64,000 nt of DNA from Trichobilharzia szidati (GCA_944472155.2 OX235272.1:16290354-16354353), one strand, 5' to 3'. Positions 1-11,170 are shown, counted from the first letter of the stretch. The notes: a model not told the origin generated them from the sequence alone. Translations and numbers: made by a program.

Positions 1-1115
1 CTACGGCGTACCCCAAATATTCATTAACCTTATTCAACAGCTGTACGACAACGGCACATGTCAAGTCATCCACAACAGAAAATTCAGCAAGGCTTTTGGA
101 GTAAACACAGGAGTCAGACAAGGGTGCTTATTATCACCAATGATATTCCTAATTGTGGTGGACTGGGTTATGCGTCAGACAGTGGGAAACGAGAAGACAG
201 GGATATCCTGGACCGACATGAAGAACCCAGGAGACCTGGATTTCGCGCGTGGATGATTTATGTTTGATGTCACACAAGATCGAAGACTTACAAGCGAAAA
301 CCGACAAACTGGTCGAAGAAGCAGCAAAGACAGGACTCCAGGTGAACATAACATAGACAAGACGGAGGTTATGAAAATAACCGATCAACAACAACAACAA
401 CAGCAACATCCAGCGCCAATCACCATCAACGGGAGGAATTTGAAAGAGGTTACTTCATTCACTTATCTAGAGAGCGTTGTTTCAACTACAGGAGGAACGG
501 ACAGACGAGGATGTCAAATCGTGAATCGGGAAGGCGAGAAACACATTCATCAACCTAAAACCAATCTGGAAATCTTCGTCACTCCTCAACATCAACAACA
601 AAGTTCGGATTTTCAATACAAACGTAAGTCAAGTCAGTCAGTTCTTCTATACGGATTGATCAGAAACTTGGCGGCGGGTCACAAAGAATATTTCCAACAA
701 CCTGTTGCAGACCTTTATCAACAACTAACTGTCTTCGCTGGCTCTATACTGAAGATCAGATGGCCGCCGGAAAGAACAAGAAACAACAAGAAACTATGGG
801 AACAAACAAAACAAGAACCAATCGCTCATCAAATATGCAAGAGAAGGTGGAGATGGATTGGACACTCACACGCTGAGGAGGCCACTCTCTGGGTGACATC
901 GCGCGTCAGGCCACAGCTCGAGTGTAATTTGAAAGGGAAGTGGCGAGTGGGACGTCAGTGCAAGGGTGACATGGAGAAGATGGTGTGAAGAGGAGTTGAA
1001 ACAGTATGGACTAACATGGATGCAAGTGAAAAGTACAGCAGAAGACAGAAGCAAGTGGAGGCATGCAGTTGAAGCCCTATTTTCCATTAGGATTTAAGGG
1101 AACAATAATTATAAT
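1..1115 (+). mobile_element. RTE-clade (SR2-like) retrotransposon, subfamily A, decayed
   Basis: 3' part of a non-LTR retrotransposon entering from the left window edge. In shifting frames it encodes the RT segment with NTGVRQGC-like motif B (around 100-135), then the catalytic FADD region at 239-256, broken by a 4-nt insertion. The C-terminal region follows, with a glutamine-rich stretch, TINGRNLKEVTSFTYL, KIRWP and a WRWIGH motif near 850. The copy ends at about 1100 with the subfamily's aagggaacaataat tail, typical of RTE elements that end in short A/T-rich repeats. The coding region is broken by frameshifts, so no functional enzyme is made. Subfamily A is defined by comparison with copies at 16.2, 20.8, 31.3, 38.8 and 42.9 kb. 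The SR2 assignment is from memory of the family; RTE clade is likely. Confidence 0.8.
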
Positions 1116-1140
1116 TATCACTGTAAAAGCATTTCCATAG

Positions 1141-1143
<3 letters not shown>

Positions 1144-1178
<35 letters not shown>
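1144..1178. repeat. (AT)n microsatellite
   Basis: About 17 uninterrupted AT units directly downstream of the RTE tail. Confidence 0.95.
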
Positions 1179-1181
<3 letters not shown>

Positions 1182-1182
1182 C

Positions 1183-1880
1183 CAAAGGGATGTTTACCAA
1201 TATATATTCAGTTTAGCTTCTTTTTGCCATTAATTCAGTTTTCACTAGTCCCCAACAGAAATCAATGCTTCAAAGTACTAATCCTTACGACAAGCATACT
1301 TAATCCTTCACTTTGTCTCCTTGTATGAATGTTTATATGATGTAACATTTTTAAAGCTTCTCCCGTTAAATATATATATATATGTTTTTTTTTTACTTTT
1401 TACTTTCCATACTTCATTTGATTGACAAGACAAATGCAATAATAATAATAATGAATAGATAATGGACAGTGGAAAAAACACCGGACTGAAATAACTCATA
1501 ATAATAACAACAGTAATACTATTACTAATAATAATAATAATAACGACGAATAATATCCACTCCTCCTTACAAAAAGACGATTACTTCCCACCTCTTTGCA
1601 GTTAATCTATATATGTAGATATATATGTCATGAATATGCTTTCATTCTGTATGTGTCTGTGTGTGTGCGGGCGTGCGTGCGTGTGTATGTGCAAAAGTGC
1701 GGGATATTGTTGCTTTAAACCTAATATATATGCACTTAGACATATTAGATTCTTTCATATATTTCTTTTCATTGATCTGTCTCTTTTCATCTCCATTCAA
1801 ACATAATATTATTATTATTATTAATATCATCGTGTTATTTCCATTTTTTATACGTTAACACAATGGATGAAAAAACAAAA
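1183..1880. other. AT-rich spacer with simple repeats, no gene seen
   Basis: It contains short (TAA)n tracts near 1440-1450 and 1500-1545, and a GT/GC-rich tract near 1650-1690. Open frames here consist of repeat translation and have no recognisable motif. Confidence 0.6.
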
Positions 1881-1884
1881 ACAC

Positions 1885-3165
1885 AGGGAATCAACAAGAA
1901 TCATTATGTATGTACAGCAGACTGGAGTCTAATTGAATTCTAACTAACTCGGTCGGTTGGTCGGTTTTCGACATAGAACTTTGCACATATGTGCGGCAGT
2001 TCAAGTCGCCACACTCCCTCCTTGTAGCACACGAAGCAAGAGAAGAAAGTAGAAGAAATGCATAATATAGACAGTAAACAGAGGTGTGAGACAATAATAA
2101 TAACGGAGAACAAAACAGTTTCATTGGAAATCATAAGTCACAAGGTGTAGATGCATCTGCGCTAGCCATTGAGAACGATTTTGAGCCATGTCACCAATTG
2201 TTTCCAACCATTGGTTTTTACCATCACGAGGACCCCAACCAGGAAGTCTACACCTTCCTACGTGACCAGCTTAAACTAACTGTTGTGGACTTCATTGACT
2301 GGTGAAGCCATGTTTTCGTTTGACCACCGCTAGCTAGCTCTTTTCCAGCCTGGCCCTATATCAGCTAACATTGCCCATCGAGGAAGGCGATGACTAGGCA
2401 TACGTAACACATGTCCTAACCATCTCAGTCGATGTAATTTCACAGTCTCGTCTATTGATTTCCCCGCCTTACCTAGCACTCGACCGATGCCTAACCTCAA
2501 TATTGCTCACCTTATTATACCACTTCACACGGGAGATAGAACGCAGACACCGATGATCAAAGACAGCTAATCTTTTCATGTCTTCTGCTCACAATGGCCA
2601 TGTCTCACAGCCATAAACGAGGACGGAGCGGACTGTTGAGCAGTACACACGCCCTTTGGTCGATAGTCGGATATCACGTCTACGCGAGAGACGGCGCAAA
2701 CTGGCATATGCGAAACTAGCACTGTGTATCCGTGCTGAGATTTCGTCGGAGATCAACCCGTTAGGGCTGATGGTACTTCCCAAGTAAGTGAAGCGGTCAA
2801 CGTGCTCTACCACTTCACTTCCTATTTCTAATCTAGGGGTCGGTGAAGTCCAATCCTGCAGCATCATCATACATTTTACAGGGGCGAATCGCATGCCAAA
2901 CATACGAAGATTGTTGCTCAATGTGTTCAGTAGACTCTGCATTTTGTCAGCGTCCTCGCCTAGAAGGACTATATCGTCCGCATATTCTAAGTCGACGAGA
3001 TTATTCCCTGAAAGCAAGTCAATCCCTGAGTCACTGAAGTGTGTTAGGGTTAAGTCCATTAGTACATCTATGATGAAGTTGAAGTCAGTAGGAGCTAATA
3101 AGTTGTCTGTCTCGTGAAAATCAACTAAGGTTTGTGCAGAATAATATGTTATCATCAATGCTTAT
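1885..3165 (-). mobile_element. Non-LTR retrotransposon 3' half (RT fingers/palm end, thumb, 3' UTR)
   Basis: Read on the minus strand, 3158-2589 is an open frame of 189 residues. It begins inside the reverse transcriptase and contains catalytic motif C, YADD, at residues 59-62. A FTYLGSTIS motif, a basic segment (LRRLSRRRD) and VYGCETWPL follow; the last is typical of the RT thumb and connection region of animal non-LTR elements. Downstream to about 2134 the similarity continues in broken frames, and 2134-1885 is the probable 3' UTR. The 5' end is truncated near 3165. It differs from the SR2-like elements elsewhere in the window, so it is a separate family. Clade is uncertain (RTE-like or CR1/Jockey-like). 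Confidence 0.7.
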
Positions 3166-3580
3166 TTCGTTGACTTCTCATCAGCTGCTTACAGCCTAAA
3201 TAAATTGTGAGGTTTACGTACATACTTGCAAATTTTACATGTTGTCAGTTGACAGAAAGTTCCACAATTAGTGAAAAGTGTTCAGAAAATTGTGCTTATA
3301 TAGTTTTTACACAGGCAGTTCAAGTTTACACAAAATAAATCTATGCATACACTGGTAAAGAAGTTACGTTATAAAGACGAGAGGTGAGTAAGATGATGAG
3401 TAACTAATAAATTTCGTAACGATATACTGAGTTCAAATCACGTCATAGAAACAAGAGATAAACAATATTACAGATTATTAAAAAAAGAAAGAGGGGTGAG
3501 GTTAAAGACAAAGATTAGGTAATGAGAGTAAAGAATAAAGACATCCAGTTACCATGGCATGGAAAGACTTACAACTGCTT
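3166..3580. other. No gene recognised
   Basis: AT-rich spacer between two minus-strand retroelement fragments. No motif or repeat copy was recognised. Confidence 0.5.
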
Positions 3581-3584
3581 CTTT

Positions 3585-4145
3585 CTAAACACATAAATCT
3601 GGTTTGAAGCGTTTGACAGAAATTGATTCGAAAAATTTGAGGAGAATGGGGCTCCTTTGTCTATTGATAATTTTAAAGGATTTCTCGATTTCCACCTCAT
3701 GACCCGTGTCGAGGAGATGCCTGGCGATGGCACTGTTTAAAGCATTTGTTCCCTTTAGATGTAAGCTTTTTGGTGCATGTTCAGAAAATCGTAGATATGC
3801 CCTTCTTTCTGTCCTTCCAATGTAACTGCTCCCGCAGATACATGCAAAATTTGTATATACAATTGGAGTTAACATGAGAAGGATATCTATCGATTTTTGA
3901 TTGCACCAAAGAGCAAATTGTTCGATAGACGGGAACGAGCTTAGCTGCATGATAGGCTATAGCTAGTGATGTGGTCAGCCTTCTGTTGATCATCACTGTA
4001 ATGTTTTCACCTTTATAATCCAGCTGAAAGTAGATTGGCTTTTTTTCCACTGTGATTTGTTTTACATTTTTGACTTCAGATCTTCCATACTTGTTGATGA
4101 ACCTTTGAGGGTACCCATTGCTCTTCAATGTCTTTTCAAGAAACT
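3585..4145 (-). mobile_element. Penelope-like element fragment: linker and GIY-YIG endonuclease
   Basis: On the minus strand the fragment runs from an NGYPQRFINKYG linker motif (about 4140-4080) through a lysine-rich linker into a GIY-YIG nuclease. That part has CICGSSYIGRT (near 3835-3805), then SEHAPKSL, IARHLLDTGHEVEIEKSF and a conserved C-terminal acidic/aromatic segment (FFESISVKRFKPDLCV). In PLEs this nuclease makes the nick used for target-primed reverse transcription. Two frames overlap near 3781-3950, so there is a frameshift. The RT domain is missing. Confidence 0.8.
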
Positions 4146-4474
4146 CAAGGGGAATAAATGCAAGAAAAATCAACTGACTTAGAAATTCACAAAATAACTT
4201 CAAAGGATAACACAGTTGATGACCATTGCACAACAGGTGGTGGCTCTTATGTCCCAGTGACCCAATGGATGACAGTTCAACATTTGAAATGATGGATGAT
4301 GGGTTCAAGTTTCAGTGGAGGTATATAGGTACATTATGATGATGAGTTCAAAATTGAATGAAATGTGCATCCTGGATTCCACTGCGAGCTATCATCAGCC
4401 AGGCTACATGAAAAACCTGCCATGTTGAAATACTCTAATATTTTATTGAAGTGATTGCTTACAGGCGGCAAATG

Positions 4475-6212
4475 AGTGCTTATTGAATTCATTAAAGTTC
4501 ACAAGTAAGGATACCCTATTAGGCCTATATTTGATTTTAGAAATTCACCTACTTATGAATTATCTAGATATTTAACCATGGTATTAAATCCCCTAAAAAA
4601 CCACTCGAAATATAGACTAACTAATTCTTATGAACTAAAACGCAGATTAGATAATTTAAAATTAGATAATGAAGAAAAAATGGTTAGTTTTGACAATGTC
4701 AGTTTATACACACGTATACCAATAAATATGGCTATGGAGGCAGTCAGAAACGAACGCATTTCTGACCAAGAACTCAAACTTAGGACGAAAGTACCGCTTG
4801 AGGACATAATGCTTGGAGTATAACTATGCCTTACTTCCACAGTATTAAAATTCCAAGGAAAAATATACAAACAAACTGAAGGAGTTGCCATGGAATCACC
4901 AATATCCCCAGTTGTAGCAGATATATTCATGGATAAGTGGGAAAGCATAGCGATTGAAACGTTCAACCCCACCCCAAAAGTATGGTGGAGGTATGTAGAT
5001 GACACATTCACTGTACTTAGAACACAAGATATAGATAGGTTTTTTGAACACATCAACTCGAAGGTTGAAGCAATTCAATTCACTTGTGAATTGGAAAATC
5101 AGGAAAGGGAACTCCCAATGTTAGATTGCAACGTAAAGAGGAAAGAAGATGGGAAGTTAAACACTAGTGTTTACAGGAAACCCACTCACTCAAACAGATA
5201 TTTGGACTTCCGATCGTCCCATCCTGTCAGTAAAAATAGGATTGGTGAAATGTTTAAATGACAGAGCACAAAAACTAAGTAGTACCAAAGAAAATCTAAA
5301 ACAGGAACTGATACACACAAAAGAAGCCTTGAAACTTAATAATTACCCGGATAAATTAGTCAGGAAATATGTAAGGAAATGTAAAAATAAAATAATTAAT
5401 GATAGTGGCGATTGGGATAATATCAATAATTACGATAACTATAATAATGATGATAATAATAGTGATAATAATAATAATATTAGTGACAACACCAACAATA
5501 AAGAATCTAAATCATCAGTAGTAATTCCATACAAGGAAGGAACCTCGGAAACCTTACACAGAATTCTTAACAAGGCAGGAATAAAAGTGGCTGGCATTCA
5601 AACCGCCCACAAACTCAATTAGAAACAAGCTTTGTCGGTTAAAGGATGAGTCCTGTGCAGCCTTTAAAACAAAACAATTTAGTTTATCTAATACCCTGCC
5701 TGAATGCTTGTCAGGTCAAATACATAGGTCAAACTAGTAGAACAGGGTCAGTGAGTCAGACTAGCTGAACATAAAAACTTAGCAAAATCTAGATTAGTTG
5801 ACCCGAATAAGATAAGAAATCTAGAGAATAGTTCAGCTATAGCACTCACTACATGCAGTTACACACGACCATACAATAGAATGGATGGGATAGGATGACA
5901 GACAGTTTTAAAATCTAATGTCACAGGGTATAGGGAGAGATTGATAACAGAAGCTTTGTTTATCGAATCAACTACAAATACATGTAATAGGAATGACTCG
6001 TCACCTGTCCACCCAGATATCTGGAAAATTCTATTACCCCAACGACGACAAATAGGAGAGAACAAAGGGAACTATAAAACTGAAGTTTCGAAGTCGTGTG
6101 ATTACAATTTATAGGATTATGAACAGTAATAAATTTTGTTCAAAACGTCATCCAGTAAATAATACTGTTTCACTGTGTGATATAGCTAATAAACAAACTA
6201 ATATGAAATTAC
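4475..6212 (+). mobile_element. Penelope-like element, family 1: RT, linker and decayed GIY-YIG
   Basis: 5'-truncated PLE. It starts with a PIRPI-like RT motif near 4510, then motif A (SFDNVSLYTRIPI, about 4687-4725), motif B (EGVAMESPISPVVADIFM, about 4880-4935) and catalytic YVDD (about 4996-5007). A conserved VYRKPTHSNRYLDF segment follows. The linker (NNYPDKLVRKYV) continues into an Asn/Asp-rich run encoded at 5410-5500, then a GIY-YIG segment (CQVKYIGQTSRTG, near 5710-5745) broken by stops. The final DYNL stop lies near 6112. The 3' UTR matches the copy at 50.5-51.2 kb in inverse orientation, ending near 6212. Stops at about 4821, 5259 and 5622 make it a pseudogene. Confidence 0.85.
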
Positions 6213-6606
6213 TTACTGAATTCAGCTGGTGAAGCTTGCCGTCACAATAAAAGCTGGATAATTAGGTTGATAATATTATTATTAGCTACATTCTGGACAC
6301 ACATTGTACAAATTTGTCAATTTAATTTGTGGTGTGATATTTTCTCCTTAACCAAGATTTTCAAATGGAATAGTAATCCACAATATATCATGTGACCAAC
6401 TAGTGTTCCATTTGAAATAAAGATCAATTCTTGAGGATATTTACCGTTCATCTACAAGAAATGTGCGCGAGCAGTTTGTGCAACACAAAGACGTAAGCAA
6501 ATGATAAAAAACATGAGAAATTAAAGAAATTAAGGTACATTTAGTTGGATAGAAATTAAGGCATCCCAGGGATTCAAACAGGCCAACAGGTGATTTAGGT
6601 TGTCTA

Positions 6607-6883
6607 ACGACTAAGTGGTGGCGGCTTTAAGTGAGTCGGTTGCACAGCGGTTAGGACGCTTGCCGACCATGCACATGGTCCGGGGTTCGATCCCCGACCG
6701 ACACACTCCTCTACCTCACTAAGCCAGTAATAAGACTGGCAAAGAGGGGAGGTTGGGCATGAGGCTAGCAACCCCATCCCGTAAAAATAAACATCATTGC
6801 TACGGAAACTTCAAGCCACAAGCTTGATGCCCCATGTTTCACTGGGGAACGTGTAGGAATACAAAATAAAACGACTAAGTGGT
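6607..6883 (+). mobile_element. tRNA-derived SINE (Sm-alpha-like) with 13-bp target-site duplication
   Basis: The tRNA-like head (6635-6702) has a 6-bp acceptor-type stem (GTCGGT/ACCGAC), an A-box-like segment (TTGCACAGCGGTTAGGA) and a strong B box (GGTTCGATCCCC), which together form an internal RNA polymerase III promoter. The body contains the family-specific gaggctagcaaccccat segment and ends near 6870 after the cactggggaacgt motif and an A-rich tail. A perfect 13-bp direct repeat (ACGACTAAGTGGT) at 6607-6619 and 6871-6883 brackets the insertion. Related copies lie at 10.1, 12.6, 20.2 and 24.6 kb. Sm-alpha is a known schistosome tRNA-related SINE; the assignment is by recall. Confidence 0.85.
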
Positions 6884-7111
6884 ACATGAGACCTGATTCA
6901 AGTTTATGATTGCTAACATCATAAATTAATGCTACAGTTATAGCAGCTAGGCAGTTATTACACCATGTGTGATTGGAACTTGTTTCACTTAGAGTAAAAG
7001 TAAAATTAGGTTATCTGATCTACAACCATAAAAATCAAAGTAATTGTTGATTACTGGAGTAATTCATTGGTTAAAATGAATATTTTGCTTGGCGCGTTTT
7101 TCTCTTTTTTT

Positions 7112-7490
7112 TTACGAGTTGATCACGGAATGATATCAGTTAGAGAACCATTGAAAACCAGGGAGTACTGGACAGCTGCTGTTTCATCCTAGCTTTGGAA
7201 TCATCGGCAGTACGCACCCACTGGGATTCGAACACAGGACCTTCAGGTCACAAGGCAAGCTCGTATACCATTCAGCCACTGGGACCTGATTCAATGGCCA
7301 GCCCATAAATTCTAACTTCTACCAATTCGTGATTTAGCACGACCCCAACCATTGTCGTTGGTGGGACATCCATCCACACACGTGACATCTTATTGGACTT
7401 CACTGGTCACGACTTCTCACTAGAACTCCAGGACACTCCATCCTGTAGCAATTCACTAGCGAGCATCAAATTAATTTGCTATAGTTTGGC
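7112..7490 (-). mobile_element. tRNA-like repeat family 2 (SINE-like)
   Basis: Minus-strand copy of a second dispersed family. Its 3' end (gagttgatcacgg with tatcagttagagaaccatt) lies at 7115-7165. The middle contains a tRNA-like block with a B-box match (GGTTCGAATCCCAG-type, here one base off) and an A-box-like TGGCTGAATGGTATACGAG. A family-specific segment extends beyond the tRNA-like part to about 7490. Copies recur at 15, 21.5, 23.9, 27.8, 30.6, 37.1, 53.5, 54.7 and 55.5 kb. The tRNA-like block is internal rather than at the 5' end, so it could be a composite SINE or a foldback element. Confidence 0.65.
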
Positions 7491-7819
7491 CTGTCTCGCA
7501 TATTATATATTATTATAGACTAAACGAAGCTACTTGAAGTAGCTCTTATCAAACTGTTTGCTTGTTATTCCAAATATTTTCAATATCTTTACGTCACCAA
7601 ACAGTTCAGTAGGCTAATGTGACAATGTGGTAATATAATGTATCACTTTTGTGAAACTCATGTATCTCCCCCATTACTTGTTTCACAAGGGTAGAGTTAT
7701 TATTTCTACGTGTTTTCTGCTTGTTACATTTTCTGTAGAGACTGGGTTGATTATCCATTCTTTATACTAGCTTAGGATCAGCTAGTTAACAAGTTAACTA
7801 GCGTAGAATGGCGGTGAAA

Positions 7820-8500
7820 CGTCTATTTCAATTTCATTCACATTGCAAAAGCCTTCGAAAGTGTTTGCCGCAAAGTAATTCAGTGACGGTTTTAACACTA
7901 AAGAATTCGCCAAACCCATAAAAAATCATTCAAAAGCTATACTATGATGCAATATGCCAAGTGATTCGCAACTCAAAACTCGGTGATGGCTTTCAGCTGA
8001 GGACAGGAGTGGTGCATTGCTGCCTGATAACATCAGTGATAACACTAACTGTGGTGGAGTGGATGATTTAGCAGACTGTGGTTACCGAAAAGACAGAAAT
8101 ACGCTGAACCAACAAGAATACTGTAGAAGATCTGGGCTTTGCAGATGACTTATTTCTAATTTCATACAAAATTGAAGACCTGCAGATGATAACCAAGAAA
8201 TTTCGTGAAGTGTGACCAGCGGTGAAGATTGCACTTCAAATGAACTTAGAGAAGACGAAGGTCATGAAGGTAACTGACAACAACAAAAACAAGGAGCACT
8301 AATCACTATCAACAGGAGGAATTTGAAGATCATCCGTTTCACTTATCTAAGTAGCATCTCAACTAAAGGAGGCACGGATGACGATGTCACAATCAGCTAG
8401 GAACAGTGAAGTAACACATATGTGAAATCATTTTGGAAATCTTCTGGACTCAGAATAAAGGACAAGATCCGAATTTTCAGCAATAATACTAAATCCGTGA
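7820..8500 (+). mobile_element. Decayed RTE-like RT fragment with intact FADD box
   Basis: Heavily decayed RT. Recognisable pieces are IAKAFESVCRKVI (from about 7840), a TGV-like motif B (about 8000-8030), the catalytic FADD at 8138-8149, YKIEDLQMITKKF after it, and FTYLSSISTKGGTDDDV near 8340-8385. It is more divergent than subfamilies A and B and so probably older. Its FADD box lacks the 4-nt insertion seen in subfamily A. Confidence 0.7.
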
Positions 8501-9640
8501 TTTCAAATGATTTAGAAACTTATTGTGTCTTCAAAAGCTGTCCAGCTGTAATCTATCAATATTATTGATTTGATGTTATTTAAACAACATTAATGTTGTT
8601 CATAAGACTAATTCATTCATTCATTATAATGTATATATAATTGTAGAACCTGATGATGAATTTATCGAAAAGAGTACACTTTATTCCGTGTCCATTCTTT
8701 TGAAAATTATTCCTTAATCCTGTATAGTGTAACACTCATCATCAATACCGCCAAAAATCTTAGTACAATGTAACATTTCACAAATGATCAAAAAAGTATA
8801 TTTTGATAAACTTGTGATTTCAACATCTTGACGTATACGTCAATTTCTTGAAACGATTCAGCTCAACTGGTTGCTGCTCTCTATGATGGTGGAGTGCTAA
8901 TTACACAACTTGTTTTCAAAACTGAATACAACTCAACGTATTTGTGTGTTAAGACTAAATTGTCACATCTATACACAAAAAAGTTTAAAAATAAAAGGAA
9001 GAAAAACACACTACAAGGCAGGATTACAACAGAAAATTCAGAGAAAAACTATAAAATTTCAAATTTAAGTAGACATTTTTAAAGATTCTTTTTTTTGAAC
9101 AAAAACTTAAGCTAAGTTCTGGGAAGAGGGAAGAAACAACGGCATATAAAGGGAGAGGGAGAGAGAGAGAGAGTGAGACTAACTGTTCAATGTGTTGAAT
9201 GCAGCATTATAATAAGTGTTTCCGCTTAACGTGAAGATTAATGTCACAGTTAATAAAAGCTTATGAAGTAGTAGTAGTAGTAGCTCAAGGACAGCTCAAG
9301 GACATCATTGAAATTTGAATAAAAATGAATGCGTATTATTGTTGAAATTTATGCAAATCAATTATCGTGGTTATAAACGATTAGAATAAGTGGATGCCTT
9401 ATTTACCAAAACAACGCACAAGGGTATATATTCGCCAACAATAAAAATAAATGAAATTATAATCAGGTAGCACATTTTCTTTTCAATGGAACTTCGAAAG
9501 CTTTAAAAGTTTGTAAACAACTGAAGTTTAAGGTGAGAGTTTGGCTATATAACCAGATTATTCAGCGAAGCTATAACAGAAGATTATATATATACTCTGA
9601 TATGGCATCAAGAAAACAATCAGTGACATGCTCAAACATT
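8500..9640. other. No gene recognised
   Basis: AT-rich interval. It includes a GA-rich run near 9155-9177 and a short (GTA)n run near 9268-9283. The small open frame near 8894-9082 is lysine- and asparagine-rich translation of A-rich DNA with no family motif. Confidence 0.5.
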
Positions 9641-9644
9641 CATT

Positions 9645-9875
9645 CTTGACATCGCGCGTCAGGCCATAGCTCGAGCGGAACCCAAAAGGGAAGCGGTGAG
9701 TGGGACGTCAGTGTAAGGGTGACATGGAGGAGATCAAGTGAAGCAGAGTTGAAACAGTATGGACTAACATGGATGCAGGTGAAAAGTACAGCAGAAGAGA
9801 GAGGCAAGTGGAGACGTGTAGTTGAAGGCCTATGTTCCACTAGGAACCCAAGGGAACAATAATAAATAATAATTT
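9645..9875 (+). mobile_element. RTE subfamily A, 3'-terminal fragment
   Basis: The last ~230 bp of subfamily A. It includes the C-terminal segment with gtgacatggaggagatc and ends with ctatgttccactaggaacccaagggaacaata followed by a TAA-type tail. It is the short 5'-truncated insertion expected from target-primed reverse transcription. Confidence 0.85.
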
Positions 9876-10130
9876 ATGGTATCAAGCAGATCCCATACTG
9901 CGATCCGAATAATTTGGTTTTCAAAGGAGAGTGTGTTGAAATTCCACCTCCTCGAACTGTGTACATTGTACAAATTGTGGATTTAATTAATCACAGACAT
10001 TTGAAAATATTGTGGTCTATAGGGCTAGGCTAATAAGTTCAAGCATATAAATTCTCTAGGTTTGCGCGTCTTCGATTGCTATACATAGCTGAGGCGTTTG
10101 ACATACAAAAAACATTCATACTAACTTATT

Positions 10131-10365
10131 TGCGTCAGTGGCACAGCGGTAGAATGTTCGCCGATCAAGTATGTGGTCTGAGGTTCGATCCCCGGCTGAC
10201 GCACTCCTAAACTTCGCCAAGCCGGTGATAAAACTGGCAAGAAGTGGGGAAGGTTAAGCATGAGGCTAGCAACCCCATCTCGTAAAAATAAGTACCAATG
10301 ATACCGAAACTTCAAGCCTCTAGCTTGAAGCCCTATATTTCACTGGGAACGTGAAGGAATATATG
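10131..10365 (+). mobile_element. tRNA-derived SINE (Sm-alpha-like)
   Basis: The head has a perfect 7-bp acceptor-type stem: GCGTCAG at 10132-10138 pairs with CTGACGC near 10196-10202. It also has an A-box match (TGGCACAGCGGTAGA) and a B-box match (GGTTCGATCCCC). The body carries the gaggctagcaaccccat segment and ends near 10360. No clear target-site duplication was found. Confidence 0.8.
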
Positions 10366-10830
10366 TGTTTTCAGAAAGAGTTTTCTCAGTCCCTCTCCCT
10401 TCCATGATCTGTTGACACTGGATGACTGTAAATGTTATCTTTATTTGTACCCCTAACTTCATCTTTATTATCAATATCATGCTGTACAATAGTAGCATAT
10501 TTTAATCTTAGTTTCATAATATATCTAATCGCTTTGAGACAATAATTATTTTCCCCTCACTCAACTAAAAGTGTACATCACATTAACAGCTATTGTCTGG
10601 CTAGATTATTTGAACACTTGCATGCATGAATTTAACCTTGTTGTTATTATTATTATTATGATCACCTCATTCAGTAACCACTAATTCATATAGCTGAACT
10701 TTATCTCGCTTAACCGTAGTGCTTTCAAATATTTATAAGTAATATTTCATTACGTACTTTTAAGTCTTGATGAGAAGTTACCGACTTGGACATGACAAAA
10801 TCCTAATTATCCCGTGTTCAGTAGAAAAAA
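10366..10830. other. No gene recognised
   Basis: AT-rich spacer between a SINE and a PLE fragment, with a short (TTA)n run near 10640. Confidence 0.5.
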
Positions 10831-10833
10831 GCC

Positions 10834-11170
10834 ATGGTAAGACACCTGTTTAGTAGGCTTAAACGAATATACACACAGGATACCCCTGAAGATGAGGAAA
10901 GAGAACTTACAGAAACTCTTGTTGATAATAATTATCTAACGCAGTTCATCAGGAGATATGCAGTGGTAAGAAGACCAAGACTAACCGCTACGAAGGGTAT
11001 ATATATACCAAGCTACCCCATATAGCAGTTGCGGTTAAAAAACTTTTTATACATCTGAGATTTGAATAAATGAGAATGTCTAACCTGTATATCCATCTAG
11101 GTCGATTAGAGCATACGAAGAATGGTATCACATCCCATTGTACCTACCAATTTAAATTCATGTGTAGTTA
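10834..11170 (+). mobile_element. Penelope-like element, family 2, left half of an interrupted copy
   Basis: Encodes the segment after the RT palm: HLFSRLKRIYTQDTPEDEEREL, then TLVDNNYLTQFIRRYAVVRRPR. This matches the linker region of the better copy at 33.8 kb. After a degraded stretch it resumes near 11110-11170 with the cysteine-containing segment that precedes the GIY-YIG box. It stops abruptly near 11171 at the tail of a minus-strand CR1-like element and resumes at about 12060. Confidence 0.75.

Noticed and set aside
58..267. Alternative-frame open reading frame conserved between two RTE-A copies (also 39012-39302)
   Set aside because: It overlaps the RT motif B to C region in another frame. 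The apparent conservation follows from nucleotide similarity of the copies.
6635..6702. Possible functional tRNA gene
   Set aside because: The same head is present in several dispersed copies with a common non-tRNA body and target-site duplications, so it is a SINE head.
8894..9082. Small lysine-rich open frame
   Set aside because: It arises from A-rich DNA, with no motif, splice context or similarity to other copies.
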